In this document: positions 25,457-34,392 of the stretch, piece by piece
How positions within the stretch are numbered: the stretch's first letter is position 1
How the letters are laid out: each line of letters starts with the position of its first letter
DNA from: [Actinomadura] parvosata subsp. kistnae
GTDB lineage: Bacteria; Actinomycetota; Actinomycetes; Streptosporangiales; Streptosporangiaceae
Assembly: GCF_900323885.1 (NCBI RefSeq)
Contig: NZ_OOHJ01000022.1
Span: 806,001 to 870,000, forward strand
Direction of reading: 5' to 3'
DNA: 64,000 nt
Position numbers and translations under genes: made by a program
Notes under the pieces: generated by a model
What the model was told of the DNA's origin: nothing
The model's input: the letters and a program-made list of their open reading frames with translations, nothing else
Database searches by the model: none

Positions 25457-28264
25457 TCAGGCCAGCAGGCCCGCGACCGCCAGCACCGGCTCCGGGTGAT
25501 CGGCCAGCAGGGCGCTCACCTCCTGGTGCTCGCTCCCGGCCGCCCCGGCCGCCCGCCACTCGCCCTCGCAGCCCAGCAGCCCCGCCACCGCGTCGCACGC
25601 GTCCGGATGGGCGCCGAGCAGCGAGGCGACCGGCCCGGCGGCCACCGGTGCGGAGGTGGTGGCGGCGGGTTTGGGGCGCGGGGTCCACGGCGGCACCCAG
25701 GCGTCCACGGCCGTCAGCGAGCCGGGGAACGTGCGTCCCGCCTCCCGGATGAGCACCGGCACCAGCTCCGCCGCCCCGTCCCGCAGGGTGGTGATCAGCT
25801 TGGGCAGCCACGGCAGCAGCACGTTGTCGGGCAGCCGGCCGAACGCCTTGGAGATCACCTCCACCACGAACCCGGACAGGCCGGGAGCCGGCTCCATGGC
25901 CTGCACGAACCCCATGATGTAGCGCGGGAACGACGGGATCACCAGCGGGTTGGCCAGCAGCTCGTCCACCCGCTCCCGCAGCGAGGCGATCGGCAGCAGC
26001 CCGAGCTGGTGGTGGGCCGCCCACAGCAGTGCCACCTTGTCGGGCGCCTCGGGGTGCGACTGCCGCACCGCGAGCTCGAGCTGGGCCCGGTCGCAGCCGA
26101 GCGCCAACGCCAGGCTCTCCATGGTGAACAGGAAGCCCAGCATGGCCGCCACCTGCCGCACGCCCGTCTCGTCGTCCACGAACGCGGTCGGCAGCAGCGT
26201 GCAGTAGTGCGCGTAGCCGGCCGTCACGAACGACTCGCACCAGGCGGGCAGCTCCGGCTCGTTCGCCCGGTAGTAGGCGAGCAGCCGCCGGATGCGGCGC
26301 AGCACCTCGGGCGCGTCGTCCACGGTGCGTTCGGCGGCGAGCAGCTCCACCGCCCGCGCGCCGAGCTCGTCGGCGAAGCGCCGGCTGCCGAGGAACAGGA
26401 TGGAGTCCTCGACGGCCGCCAGCGCGACCGCCGCCGTGGCCTTGGGGTCGTGCACCGAGCGCCGCAGCCGCTGCTCCAGCACCTGCTCGATGGTGACGCC
26501 CTCGTAGCCGAGCTCGATGATCGAGCGCTGGTGCTTGCCGAACGCCAGGTCCCAGCTCTCCTGGATGGAGCGCTCGCCGAGCCGGCGCTCGCCCATGATG
26601 GGCCGCACCGCGTCGGACGGCAGCAGGTAGCGCAGCATCCACAGGAGGTCGGAGCAGGGCACCAGCTCGGGCTGGGCGTTCAGGTCGAGCAGCGCCCGCT
26701 GGATGGTGCGTTTCTCCAGGTCGAGGCCGAGCGGCGCGAGCCGGTCGTAGACGTTCCTGGCCAGCGGCGGCAGCGCGTCGTAGCCGACCTCGCCGAGCCG
26801 GTCGCCGCCGAGCAGGATCTCGCACAGCCGCCGGACGTCGCGCCGGCCCGGCACGGCGTCCTTCTCGATGCAGGTGACGGCGGCGTCCTGGAAGTCGTAC
26901 GGGGTGGGCCTGGCGCGGTTGCGCATGCCCGCGAGCAGGATCGAGGTCTCGTAGACGGCGATCGCGTCGGCGGTGCTGGCCAGGTAGCCGTTGCGGCGGG
27001 CCAGCCGGACGATGTCCACCGACCAGTTGACCAGCTCGGCGTCGTCGAGCGGGTCGAGCGCGGGCGGCCTGGACAGGAAGCCGGTCAGCTTGTCGGCCAC
27101 CTCGCCCTGGGGGACGGGCGGGGGCAGCTTGGCCGCACGTTTGCGCGCGCCCTTCTGCCCTTCGAGCTGGAACGGGGTCAGCCTGCTGCGGGTGAGTGCC
27201 TTGGCCCAGGTGGCCGCCGCGATCGACACCGAGCCCGAGGCGAGCCCGAACTGCGCCTCGATGGCCGAGTGGCTGGACGGGATGAGGCCGTACAGCCATT
27301 TCGTGCCCGTGCGCGGGCTGATCTCGAAGGCGGCCGTGGAGCGCAGGCCGAACTGCTCGACGTGGCTGGCGGCGTGGAAGGCGCCGCACACGTAGAGGCA
27401 GTCGGCCGGGTCGGCGCCGGAGGCGGCCAGGTGCTCGCGCATCCTGGTCCACATGTAGCGCTCGCGGTCCTCGTCCACCGTCGTGCGGGCGTCGTCGTCG
27501 GGGCGCAGCCGGCGGAACAGGCTGCCGATCAGCACCATGACCTGGCGGTAGGTGTCGTAGTCGGCGCCGGACAGGGGCTGCTCGACGTACTGGTCCCACC
27601 ACTCCGACCAGTGGCGCACCTTGCCGTGGTGCAGCAGGTGCTCCTCCAGCTCGGCGAAGCGCGGGCGCAGGTCGCCGATCTCGACGCCGACCGCGTCGCC
27701 GTGCAGGCCCGCCCCCTCCTCCTTCGCCTGGGCGGGCGGGGGCTCCTCCTTGCCGTCCCACTGGAAGACGTGGTCGACCGAGCGGTCCACCAGCACCAGC
27801 TCCACGCCCGGGGTCTCCAGCGCGTACGAGATGGCCTGGTACTCGGCCGACGCCTCCGTGATGGGCGCCACCACGCTGAGCGGCGCCGACTCCTTGGGGA
27901 AGCCGTCGAGGTCGGTCGCGAACGCCTGCAGCGCCACCGGCAGCCGGCAGTTGCGCAGCTCGGTCAGCAGCGGCTGCAGGTCCTCGCACAGCTCCAGGTA
28001 GATGACCTTCGGCTGCTTCTCGCGCAGCCTGCGCACCATCGCCAGCGCGGAGGCCGGCGAGTGGTGGCAGACCGGGAAGATCTCCAGCTCCTCGCGCAGC
28101 GCCCGGTCCACGTCGTCGACCAGGCCCGACAGGATGCCGGACACGGCGACGGGGCTGCCGGCGAACTGCTCGGCGGCGTCGAGGAGCTGCTCGCGCAGCG
28201 CGCCGAAGGGGCTGTCGTGAGCGCTCGCCGGGGCGCCGTCCCCGGTGCTCGTACGGCCGGTCAT
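25457..28264 (-). CDS. DUF5682-family protein (YehM-like), last gene of MoxR/VWA operon
   Basis: This 935-residue cytoplasmic protein is of unknown biochemical function. The first 300 residues look like the TraB/EreA/ChaN type: VCHHSPASA (66-73), a strand with YLELCEDL (Glu 91), an Arg-rich helix DRERYMWTRM and the GxxH motif CGAFHAAS (294-297). The remainder is long and mainly helical and resembles a scaffold (ARRNGYLASTADAIAVYETS, PCSDLLWMLRYLLPSDAVRP, ARNVYDRLAPLGLDLEKR). The tail from about 870 is low-complexity, then repeats a short helical motif (VASLLGAHPDACDAVAGLL, VSALLADHPEPVLAVAGLL). Its ATG overlaps the MoxR stop (ATGA). It is probably the effector or client-binding part of the AAA/VWA system; that role is inferred. 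Confidence 0.85.
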   Translation of the reverse strand: MTGRTSTGDGAPASAHDSPFGALREQLLDAAEQFAGSPVAVSGILSGLVDDVDRALREELEIFPVCHHSPASALAMVRRLREKQPKVIYLELCEDLQPLLTELRNCRLPVALQAFATDLDGFPKESAPLSVVAPITEASAEYQAISYALETPGVELVLVDRSVDHVFQWDGKEEPPPAQAKEEGAGLHGDAVGVEIGDLRPRFAELEEHLLHHGKVRHWSEWWDQYVEQPLSGADYDTYRQVMVLIGSLFRRLRPDDDARTTVDEDRERYMWTRMREHLAASGADPADCLYVCGAFHAASHVEQFGLRSTAAFEISPRTGTKWLYGLIPSSHSAIEAQFGLASGSVSIAAATWAKALTRSRLTPFQLEGQKGARKRAAKLPPPVPQGEVADKLTGFLSRPPALDPLDDAELVNWSVDIVRLARRNGYLASTADAIAVYETSILLAGMRNRARPTPYDFQDAAVTCIEKDAVPGRRDVRRLCEILLGGDRLGEVGYDALPPLARNVYDRLAPLGLDLEKRTIQRALLDLNAQPELVPCSDLLWMLRYLLPSDAVRPIMGERRLGERSIQESWDLAFGKHQRSIIELGYEGVTIEQVLEQRLRRSVHDPKATAAVALAAVEDSILFLGSRRFADELGARAVELLAAERTVDDAPEVLRRIRRLLAYYRANEPELPAWCESFVTAGYAHYCTLLPTAFVDDETGVRQVAAMLGFLFTMESLALALGCDRAQLELAVRQSHPEAPDKVALLWAAHHQLGLLPIASLRERVDELLANPLVIPSFPRYIMGFVQAMEPAPGLSGFVVEVISKAFGRLPDNVLLPWLPKLITTLRDGAAELVPVLIREAGRTFPGSLTAVDAWVPPWTPRPKPAATTSAPVAAGPVASLLGAHPDACDAVAGLLGCEGEWRAAGAAGSEHQEVSALLADHPEPVLAVAGLLA

Positions 28265-29376
28265 GAGAGCGTCGAGATGGCCTCGCGGCCGCCCTCGAGG
28301 AACTCCGGCCACTCGCCGCCGGCCTTCTTGCTGCGCGGCTCGACGACGCCGTGCCAGTACTTGTTGAGGATCGCCAGGTCTTCGGGGCTGCGCCGGGCCA
28401 GGGAGCCGACCAGCGACGAGGCCAGCGTCTGGGCGCGCAGCACCCGGTCGCCGAAGAAGTGGCTGTGCAGGATGGCGTCCTCCAGCACGCCGATCTGCTC
28501 GGCCGTGGACAGCGCCGACTCCAGCTTCTCGTCGTCGCTGGTGGCCGAGGCCGCCGCCGAGCGCAGGTCGGCGAAGCTCTGCAGCAGGATGTCGAGCAGC
28601 GTGGGCGGCAGGTCCAGCTCGATCTGGTGCCGGCGCAGCAGCTCCTCGGTGCGGAAGCGGACGATCTCCGCCTCGCTCTTCTTGTTCGTCACGACCGGGA
28701 TGCGGACGAAGTTGAAGCGCCGCTTCAGCGCCGAGGACAGGTCGTTGACGCCCCGGTCGCGGCTGTTGGCGGTGGCGATGATGGAGAAGCCGGGCTGGGC
28801 GAAGACGATGTTGTCGTCGTCGAGCTCGGGGATGGAGACGTACTTCTCCGACAGGATCGAGATGAGCGCGTCCTGGACGTCGCTGGTGGAGCGGGTCAGC
28901 TCCTCGAAGCGGCCGATCACGCCGCGCTCCATCGCCGTCATGATCGGCGAGGGGATCATCGACTCGCGCGACTGGCCCTTGGCGATGACCATGGAGACGT
29001 TCCACGAGTACTTGATGTGGTCTTCCGTGGTGCCGGCCGTGCCCTGCACCACCAGGGTCGAGTTGCGGCAGATCGCCGCCGCCAGCAGCTCGGCCAGCCA
29101 GCTCTTGCCGGTGCCCGGGTCGCCGATCAGCAGCAGGCCCCGGTCTGAGGCCAGCGTCACGATGGCGCGCTCGACGAAGCTGCGGTCGCCGAACCACTTC
29201 TGCGGAATCTCCCGGTCGATGCCGTCGGAGCGCTCGGAGCCGAGGATGAACATCCGGATCATGCGCGGGCTGAGCCGCCACGTGAACGGCTTGGGGCCGT
29301 TGTCGATCGACTCCAGGTAGTCGAGCTCCTCCGCGTACTTCACCTCTGCGGGGGCGCGCAGCATGTCGTCACTCAT
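28261..29376 (-). CDS. MoxR-family AAA+ ATPase (YehL-like)
   Basis: This 371-residue ATPase is of the MoxR class, whose members remodel or load cofactors into partner proteins together with VWA proteins. Walker A is GDPGTGKS (85-92). The Walker B position reads RGVIGRFEELTRSTSDVQDA, with a Glu pair rather than the usual Asp-Glu. Sensor 1 is ATANSRDRG (Asn 204), and the arginine-finger region is LSSALKRRFNF (219-220). The C-terminal helical part ends EGGREAISTLS. AGGAGACACG precedes the start, 12 bp after the VWA stop. It closely follows the pattern of E. coli YehL by gene order and motif content (from memory). Confidence 0.9.
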   Translation of the reverse strand: MSDDMLRAPAEVKYAEELDYLESIDNGPKPFTWRLSPRMIRMFILGSERSDGIDREIPQKWFGDRSFVERAIVTLASDRGLLLIGDPGTGKSWLAELLAAAICRNSTLVVQGTAGTTEDHIKYSWNVSMVIAKGQSRESMIPSPIMTAMERGVIGRFEELTRSTSDVQDALISILSEKYVSIPELDDDNIVFAQPGFSIIATANSRDRGVNDLSSALKRRFNFVRIPVVTNKKSEAEIVRFRTEELLRRHQIELDLPPTLLDILLQSFADLRSAAASATSDDEKLESALSTAEQIGVLEDAILHSHFFGDRVLRAQTLASSLVGSLARRSPEDLAILNKYWHGVVEPRSKKAGGEWPEFLEGGREAISTLS

Positions 29377-29388
29377 TTGGCGTGTCTC

Positions 29389-30732
29389 CTAAGTGAGGAA
29401 GTTCTTGAGCTCGAAGACGAGCTTGTGGATGTGGCCCGAGATCACCGGGGTGCCCAGGTCCTTGAATTTCTTGCGGAACCACGGATCGACGCTCTGCACG
29501 CCGGAGCTGTTGACCGAGCCGACGGGGATGAACTTCACGCCCGACCGGTACACGGCCTCGATGCCCTCGTAGAGCGGCTGTGAGGCGCCGAACTCGTAGA
29601 AGTCGGAGATCCAGACCATCACGGTGTTACGCGGATCGCTGATCTTGGGGCGGGCCATGGCCATCGCGACCGGCCCGTTGTTGCCGCCGCCCAGGTTCGT
29701 GCGCATCAGCACCTCGAACGGGTCGTGCACCCACGGCGTCAGGTCGATGGCCCTGGTGTCGTACGCGATGAGGTGCACGTCCACCTTCGGCAGCCCCGCG
29801 AAGATCGAGGCCAGGATCGTGCAGTTGACCATCGAGTCCGTCATGGAGCCCGACTGGTCGACGACCACGATCAGCCTGGCCGGCGTGGTGCGGTGCGCGG
29901 TCTGCTTGTAGAAGAGCCGGTCGACGTAGAGGCGCTCGTCCTCGGCGCTCCAGTTCGTGAGGTTCTTCCAGATCGTGCGCTGCACGTCGAGGTTGCGGAA
30001 GACCCGCTTGGGCGGCACCGACCGGTCGATCACGCCCGCGCTGGTCTTCTCCACCTGGGTACGCAGCACCTCGGCGACCTCGTCCACGTACTTGCGGATC
30101 AGCGCCTTGGCGTTGGCCAGCGCCACGCCCGACAGGTTCGACTTGTCGCGCAGCAGCTGCTCGATGAGCGACATGCTCGGCGTGAGCTGCGCGGCCAGCG
30201 CCGGGTCGGCGAGCACCTCACGCAGGTGCATGCGCTTGACCAGGTCGCCCTCCAGGCCGGCGAGGACCTTGGCCAGTTCCTCGTTGCCGGGGCTGTGGCG
30301 CAGCCCGCCCGCCTCGCAGCCCATGCCGCGCTCGAACCAGGCCGCGTCCTGCTTCCAGCTTTCGAGCTGGCCCGCGGTGACGTTGCCGGAGCCGGTCGCG
30401 AACACGTTCAGCAGCAGCTTGGAGACCAGCGCCGCGCGGCGCACCTCGTCGCCCGCCTCGTGCTCCTTGTCGGCCATCAGGCCCTCGAACTCGGCGGCCA
30501 GGTCGGGGAAGCGCTGCACCAGGTTGTCGACCGACACGCCGGGGTCGAGCAGCGCGAGCGGCAGGCCGAGGTCGCCGACGATGCCGAGGCTCGCGGTCTC
30601 CAGCGCGGGCTGCTCGTCGGGGCTGAACAGCCGCGACATCAGCCGCCAGTAGAGCACCTGCCGCCGCGTCTCGTCGGCACTCTGCCCGCCCGCCTCGGGG
30701 GGCATGTCCGTCGTTTCCGTCATCTCTGTCAT
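29389..30732 (-). CDS. VWA-domain protein, partner of MoxR ATPase (YehP-like)
   Basis: This 447-residue protein is soluble, with no signal peptide. The N-terminal 270 residues are mainly helical. The VWA domain carries a complete metal-dependent adhesion site: DQSGSM (Asp 292, Ser 294, Ser 296), Thr 345 in MRTNLGGGNNG and Asp 377 in WISDFYEF. Such domains bind partners through a bound divalent cation and are the usual cofactor of MoxR ATPases. The start at 30732 overlaps the upstream stop (ATGA). A second ATG at 30723 is in frame. Together with the ATPase it probably forms a chaperone-like complex. Confidence 0.9.
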   Translation of the reverse strand: MTEMTETTDMPPEAGGQSADETRRQVLYWRLMSRLFSPDEQPALETASLGIVGDLGLPLALLDPGVSVDNLVQRFPDLAAEFEGLMADKEHEAGDEVRRAALVSKLLLNVFATGSGNVTAGQLESWKQDAAWFERGMGCEAGGLRHSPGNEELAKVLAGLEGDLVKRMHLREVLADPALAAQLTPSMSLIEQLLRDKSNLSGVALANAKALIRKYVDEVAEVLRTQVEKTSAGVIDRSVPPKRVFRNLDVQRTIWKNLTNWSAEDERLYVDRLFYKQTAHRTTPARLIVVVDQSGSMTDSMVNCTILASIFAGLPKVDVHLIAYDTRAIDLTPWVHDPFEVLMRTNLGGGNNGPVAMAMARPKISDPRNTVMVWISDFYEFGASQPLYEGIEAVYRSGVKFIPVGSVNSSGVQSVDPWFRKKFKDLGTPVISGHIHKLVFELKNFLT

Positions 30733-32237
30733 TTCCGCAGCAGCCGTCCCGCTCGCTCGCGCAGCACCGCGACCACGTCGCCGTTCTTCGCCTCGGCCTT
30801 GGCCACCTTGGGGTCGGTGGGGCCGAGCGCCCAGTCGCCGTTGTGCGCGGCGACCGGCTGCTTCTTGACCGACGCCTGCACGGCGAGCGGCTGCAGCGAC
30901 CACTGCCCGCCGTCCCAGCGCACCAGCCCGATGCACGCCGTGGACGCCTTGAGCAGCGCCGGGGTGAGCGGGCCGCAGGACGGCAGCCGGTCGAGGTCGA
31001 GCGGGAGCTTGTTGCCGCCCAGGTCGACGCTCTGGCCGTCGCACTTGTAGCCCTCGACGAGGACGGGCTCGGCGATGCGTACGGGATGCCGGTCGAGCGG
31101 CGTCACCGGCGGCGGCGTCGCGGCGGCCAGCTGGACTCGCGCCGTGGCGAACGGGTCGCTCTCCTCCGCCGCGCGCGCCCGGTGGTTCTCCCACACGAGG
31201 TCGCCGCCGGGCAGCAGCCGCATGTCGGTGATCTCCACGCTGCGGTGCTGGGCCAGCGCGGACAGCAGCACGGGCTGGTCGCGCAGGAGCTTCCACACGG
31301 TCGGCCCGACGATGGTGTCCACCTTGGCGGCGGCCATGCTCGCGCGGACCAGCCTCGCGGGCCCGCCGCCGGCCGGCTCGAGGACCGCGTGGATCTGGAC
31401 GCGGACGACCGTGGCGTGCTCGTGCACGTCGGCCCCGAGGATCAGCAACCGTCCCGACACCAGCTCGGCGCCCCCAGGGCCCCCGGCCCCCGCGGCCCGC
31501 TCGGCGCCGGGCCCGCCGGCGTGCCAGGGGCCGTGCTGGGACAGCAGCATGGCGCGCGTCCACAGGTCGGCCCACCTGCGGGCGGGCAGCCGGTCCATCG
31601 TGGCGACCGGGCTCGACGCCCGCAGCTCCGCGGCCAGCCCGTCGAGCAGCACCGCCAGCCCGCGCAGCTCGGGCACGGCCAGCAGCGCCTCGATCGTCTG
31701 GTCGGCCGCGGAGACCAGGTCGTGGTCGACGCCGCGCCAGCCGACGATGGCCAGCTCACGCAGCCAGACCCGGCATCCGGCCAGCAGGTTGTCGGGCACC
31801 CCCGCGCCGCCGCCCGCCGCCTCATTGGAAGAGCCGCCCGCCGAACCATCCGCAGTCGCCGGACCGTCCGCGGAGTCGCCTGCCGGGTTCGAGGCGGGCG
31901 GCCACGGGGCGCGGGTGCGGCCCAGCGCCGTGTCGAGGCGGGTGAGCAGCGCGTCGTGCACCGCGCCGAACAGCGCGGCGCGCGCGCCCGCCAGCGCCGC
32001 CAGGTGCTCGTCGGCGACGGACCCGGCCGTCACCTTCTCCACGGCCTCGGCCACCCGCTCGCCGATGGGGCTGCCCGCCAGCGCGCCCGCCAGGGCGGCC
32101 AGCGCCGCGGCCGGCTCCTCGCCGATCCGGGCCAGCCCGTGGGTGAGCGCGCCGTCGAACCCCGCCACCAGGTCGAGCGCCTCACCGACCCCCGCGGGGG
32201 CGTCGCCCAGCAGCTCGCTCAGCTGTACGTCGAGCAT
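30729..32237 (-). CDS. Unknown protein of the MoxR/VWA operon
   Basis: This 502-residue protein has no signal peptide or membrane span, and I do not recognise a domain. The N-terminal half is helical and Ala/Leu-rich, with an acidic Ser/Gly linker around residues 115-145 (DSADGPATADGSAGGSSN). The second half is beta-rich with AMLLSQHGPWHAGG, LVSGRLLILGADVHEHA, GPTVWKLLRDQPVLLSALAQHR and VLVEGYKCDGQSVDLGGNKLPLD. It begins with TGATG overlap from the SWIM gene and ends overlapping the VWA start, so it is translated in step with both. E. coli YehQ carries a SWIM domain in a longer protein, so this gene may correspond to the rest of a split YehQ; that is a guess. Confidence 0.8.
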   Translation of the reverse strand: MLDVQLSELLGDAPAGVGEALDLVAGFDGALTHGLARIGEEPAAALAALAGALAGSPIGERVAEAVEKVTAGSVADEHLAALAGARAALFGAVHDALLTRLDTALGRTRAPWPPASNPAGDSADGPATADGSAGGSSNEAAGGGAGVPDNLLAGCRVWLRELAIVGWRGVDHDLVSAADQTIEALLAVPELRGLAVLLDGLAAELRASSPVATMDRLPARRWADLWTRAMLLSQHGPWHAGGPGAERAAGAGGPGGAELVSGRLLILGADVHEHATVVRVQIHAVLEPAGGGPARLVRASMAAAKVDTIVGPTVWKLLRDQPVLLSALAQHRSVEITDMRLLPGGDLVWENHRARAAEESDPFATARVQLAAATPPPVTPLDRHPVRIAEPVLVEGYKCDGQSVDLGGNKLPLDLDRLPSCGPLTPALLKASTACIGLVRWDGGQWSLQPLAVQASVKKQPVAAHNGDWALGPTDPKVAKAEAKNGDVVAVLRERAGRLLRK

Positions 32238-32728
32238 CACCTCACCGCCCCTGTCGCCGGGAACCAGTGCAGCTCGGCCAGCGGCTCCGTGCTGTCGGGC
32301 ACCTCCAGGTAGGCGAGGTGGCGCAGGAACCGGCTGAACACGACGGCCGCCGGGGTGCGCTCGACGTGCCCCGTGATCACGTGCATCAGGTGGCCGCCCT
32401 CGGGCACCTCGACCCGCAGGTAGCGGGCCACCCGGTCGAGCCCGTACTGCACGACGGCCTCGTCGGCCAGCATGCGGATGTGCTTGCACGCGTAGCCGTG
32501 CAGCGCGCCGCACGGCCGGTTGTTGTTGGTGCTGCAGCTCAGTGCGTGGGTGCCCGCCGTGATCGACGAGACGTAGACCCGTTCGATGTCGGATCCGCTC
32601 GACACGACTCCTTGCAGCCGGCCGTCGGCCAGCTCGACGAAGGGCACCTTCGCCAGCTTGCGCGGCTCGACGGGTGACACCACCCGGGCCACGCTGCGCT
32701 GCTCCCACGCGGTTTTGTCCGCGTCCAC
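32237..32728 (-). CDS. SWIM zinc-finger protein (YehQ-like), first gene of the operon
   Basis: This 163-residue protein carries one SWIM zinc finger, a motif that binds DNA or proteins: Cys 65, Cys 73, Cys 81 and His 83 in LSCSTNNNRPCGALHGYACKH. Around it are short strands (VPFVELADGRLQGVV, VYVSSITAGTHAL) and a C-terminal segment HLMHVITGHVERTPAAVVFSRF. I place the start at the GTG at 32728 because GGGAGGT precedes it by 9 bp; an ATG lies further upstream at 32782. Its stop overlaps the next gene by one base (TGATG). It is divergent from the GntR gene at 32934. Confidence 0.83.
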   Translation of the reverse strand: MDADKTAWEQRSVARVVSPVEPRKLAKVPFVELADGRLQGVVSSGSDIERVYVSSITAGTHALSCSTNNNRPCGALHGYACKHIRMLADEAVVQYGLDRVARYLRVEVPEGGHLMHVITGHVERTPAAVVFSRFLRHLAYLEVPDSTEPLAELHWFPATGAVR

Positions 32729-32891
32729 GACCTCAGAACCTCCCGCCCGCCGGCTCGGGAGGGCAGGCGGAAGTGCCCGCACCCGCGCGGCCGGCTGATC
32801 AATTGCCCGGGAACTTACCGGAGGCCACCGACAGACTTCGGGTAAATGATCAAAGCTCCCGGCGAGGGCAGGCGCGCACGATCAGGAGAAG

Positions 32892-32912
32892 ATTGTCCAT
32901 AATATTGTCCAT
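32892..32912. promoter_or_regulatory. Operator-like site upstream of GntR gene
   Basis: The 9-mer attgtccat occurs twice, at 32892-32900 and 32904-32912, separated by aat. Read on the minus strand this contains GGACAATATTATGG, which matches the GACAATATWRTS core of the two sites at 34393 and 34456. It lies 22 bp before the GntR start codon, fitting autoregulation. Confidence 0.6.
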
Positions 32913-32933
32913 CAGGACACGGAGGAGGACGGC

Positions 32934-33575
32934 GTGAGCTCAGGGCCCCCGCACGCGGAGACGCTGACCGACCAGGTCAGGGCGGCCATACTCGGCGGGG
33001 ACTTCGTGCCCAACCAGCGGCTGGTCGAGGCGGACGTGTGCGAGCAGTTCGGCGCCCCGCGCGCCGCCGTGCGCGAGACGTTCAAGGAGCTCGCCGGCGA
33101 GGGGCTGGTCGAGATCCTGCGCAACAAGGGCGCCCGCGTCCGGGCGATCTCGAAGGCGGAGGCCGTCGAGATCACGGAGGTGCGGATGGTGCTGGAGGGG
33201 CTGTCGGCCGCCAAGGCGGCCGAGCGGGTCACGTCCGAGCAGGCCGCGCGGCTGCGGGAGATCGTCGCCGACATGCGGGCGGCGGTGGAGCGCAACGACC
33301 TCGACCGCTACTCGGAGCTGAACGCCGAACTGCACGCCGAGGTGCGCCGGATCGCGGAGCACCGGACGTCCGCGGCGATCATCGAACGGCTGGGGGCGCA
33401 GGTGGTGCGGCACAAGTTCCGGCTGGCCCGGCAGCCGGGGCGGGCGGCGGTGTCGTTGCCGCAGCACGAGCTGATCGTGGCGGCCATCGTGGCGCGCGAC
33501 CCGGAGGCGGCGCAGACGGCCATGCGGCAGCACCTGCGCAGCGTCGCCAAGGCTTTGGAGGCCACTCCCGACTGA
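32934..33575 (+). CDS. GntR-family regulator with FCD domain
   Basis: This 213-residue FadR-subfamily regulator has an N-terminal winged helix (LTDQVRAAILGGDFVPNQRL, CEQFGAPRAAVRETFKELA, GLVEILRNKGARVRAI). The helical FCD sensor domain contains EVRMVLEGLSAAKAAE, a central RYSELNAELHAEVRRIAEH (Asp/His metal-site region) and LPQHELIVAAIVARDPEAAQTAMRQHL. A GTG start follows GGAGGAGG. It is the probable controller of the aromatic-acid genes around 34.4 kb: the same operator-like sequence stands before this gene and twice in the 34.4-kb divergent promoter region. Its stop is 4 bp from the stop of the convergent dehydrogenase gene. Confidence 0.9.
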   Translation: MSSGPPHAETLTDQVRAAILGGDFVPNQRLVEADVCEQFGAPRAAVRETFKELAGEGLVEILRNKGARVRAISKAEAVEITEVRMVLEGLSAAKAAERVTSEQAARLREIVADMRAAVERNDLDRYSELNAELHAEVRRIAEHRTSAAIIERLGAQVVRHKFRLARQPGRAAVSLPQHELIVAAIVARDPEAAQTAMRQHLRSVAKALEATPD

Positions 33576-33579
33576 CGCC

Positions 33580-34374
33580 TCACGAGGGGATGGGCGGGAC
33601 GCCGGTGCGGGTGACCTCGTCGAGGGCCACGGTCGTGGCGCGGGTCATCGTGTGCGGCACGCCCAGCGACTCCAGCATGCGGGTGGCGGCCTCCATCTCG
33701 TGCACCCGCCGTACGCCGTGCTGCGCCGCCCCCTTCAGCAGCCGCACCACGAACTCCTCGTCGGCCGACGTGACGGTCTCCACCAGATGCCCCCAGAACC
33801 ACTCCCCCAGCCCGGCCTCCCCGGCGGCCCGCTGCGCCTCGATGACGAGCGCGCTCAGCCCCTTGACCAGCACGCTGCGCAGCAGCTTGCGGGCGGCGGC
33901 GTCGCCGGGCGCGCCCCCGATCGGCGTCACGGACATGCCGAGGCCGCCCGCGAACGCGGCGAACCGCTCCGCCTCAGGCCCGCTCGCCAGGATCGGGGTG
34001 GCCAGGCCCCGCAGCGGTACGGGGGCCATGATCGCGCCGTCCACGACCGCCGCGCCGACCGGCTCCAGCAGCTCGGCGAGCTGCCGCTTGTCGCCGGGCG
34101 CGCCGGTGGACAGGTCGGCGTAGAGGACGCCCGGCCGCAGGTGGGGGCGGGACTCGGCGCCGGCGGTACGGCTGTCGGCCCCGGTGGTCACGGCGATGAC
34201 GACGTCGGCTTCGCGCACGGCGTCGGCGTTGCGGGCGACCAGCGCGAACCCCTCCGCATCGCCCGGCGGGTACGCGGGGTCGTACACGCGCAGCGGCACC
34301 TTCCCCGCCAGCCCGGCGGCGAGAACGCGACCGACCTCGCCGTAGCCGAGCAGTGCCACCCGGGGTGCATCCAT
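33580..34374 (-). CDS. NAD(P)-dependent oxidoreductase, 6PGDH-like with DUF1932 domain
   Basis: This 264-residue dehydrogenase belongs to the beta-hydroxyacid family. The Rossmann N-terminus is VALLGYGEVGRVLAAGL, with the second strand LRVYDPAYPP. The segment ADLSTGAPGDKRQL and the catalytic-region GAIMAPVPLRG follow. The C-terminal helical DUF1932-type domain includes GAPGDAAARKLLRSVLVKGLSALVIEA (the conserved Lys lies here) and FWGHLVETVTSADEEF. The start at 34374 has AGGAG upstream and is preferred over an ATG at 34431. It is transcribed away from galB from a shared promoter region with two operator-like sites, so it probably serves the same catabolic pathway, oxidising or reducing a side-chain intermediate. 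Confidence 0.85.
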   Translation of the reverse strand: MDAPRVALLGYGEVGRVLAAGLAGKVPLRVYDPAYPPGDAEGFALVARNADAVREADVVIAVTTGADSRTAGAESRPHLRPGVLYADLSTGAPGDKRQLAELLEPVGAAVVDGAIMAPVPLRGLATPILASGPEAERFAAFAGGLGMSVTPIGGAPGDAAARKLLRSVLVKGLSALVIEAQRAAGEAGLGEWFWGHLVETVTSADEEFVVRLLKGAAQHGVRRVHEMEAATRMLESLGVPHTMTRATTVALDEVTRTGVPPIPS

Positions 34375-34392
34375 GCCACCATTCTCCTCATC

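Noticed and set aside
25424..29320. A 1298-codon plus-strand frame opposite the DUF5682 and MoxR genes
   Set aside because: It is an antisense shadow; the minus strand shows Walker, sensor and GxxH motifs and coupled starts.
32729..32782. N-terminal extension of the SWIM protein from the ATG at 32782
   Set aside because: The GTG at 32728 has GGGAGGT 9 bp upstream, and the extra residues (Pro/Ala/Arg-rich) look non-coding.
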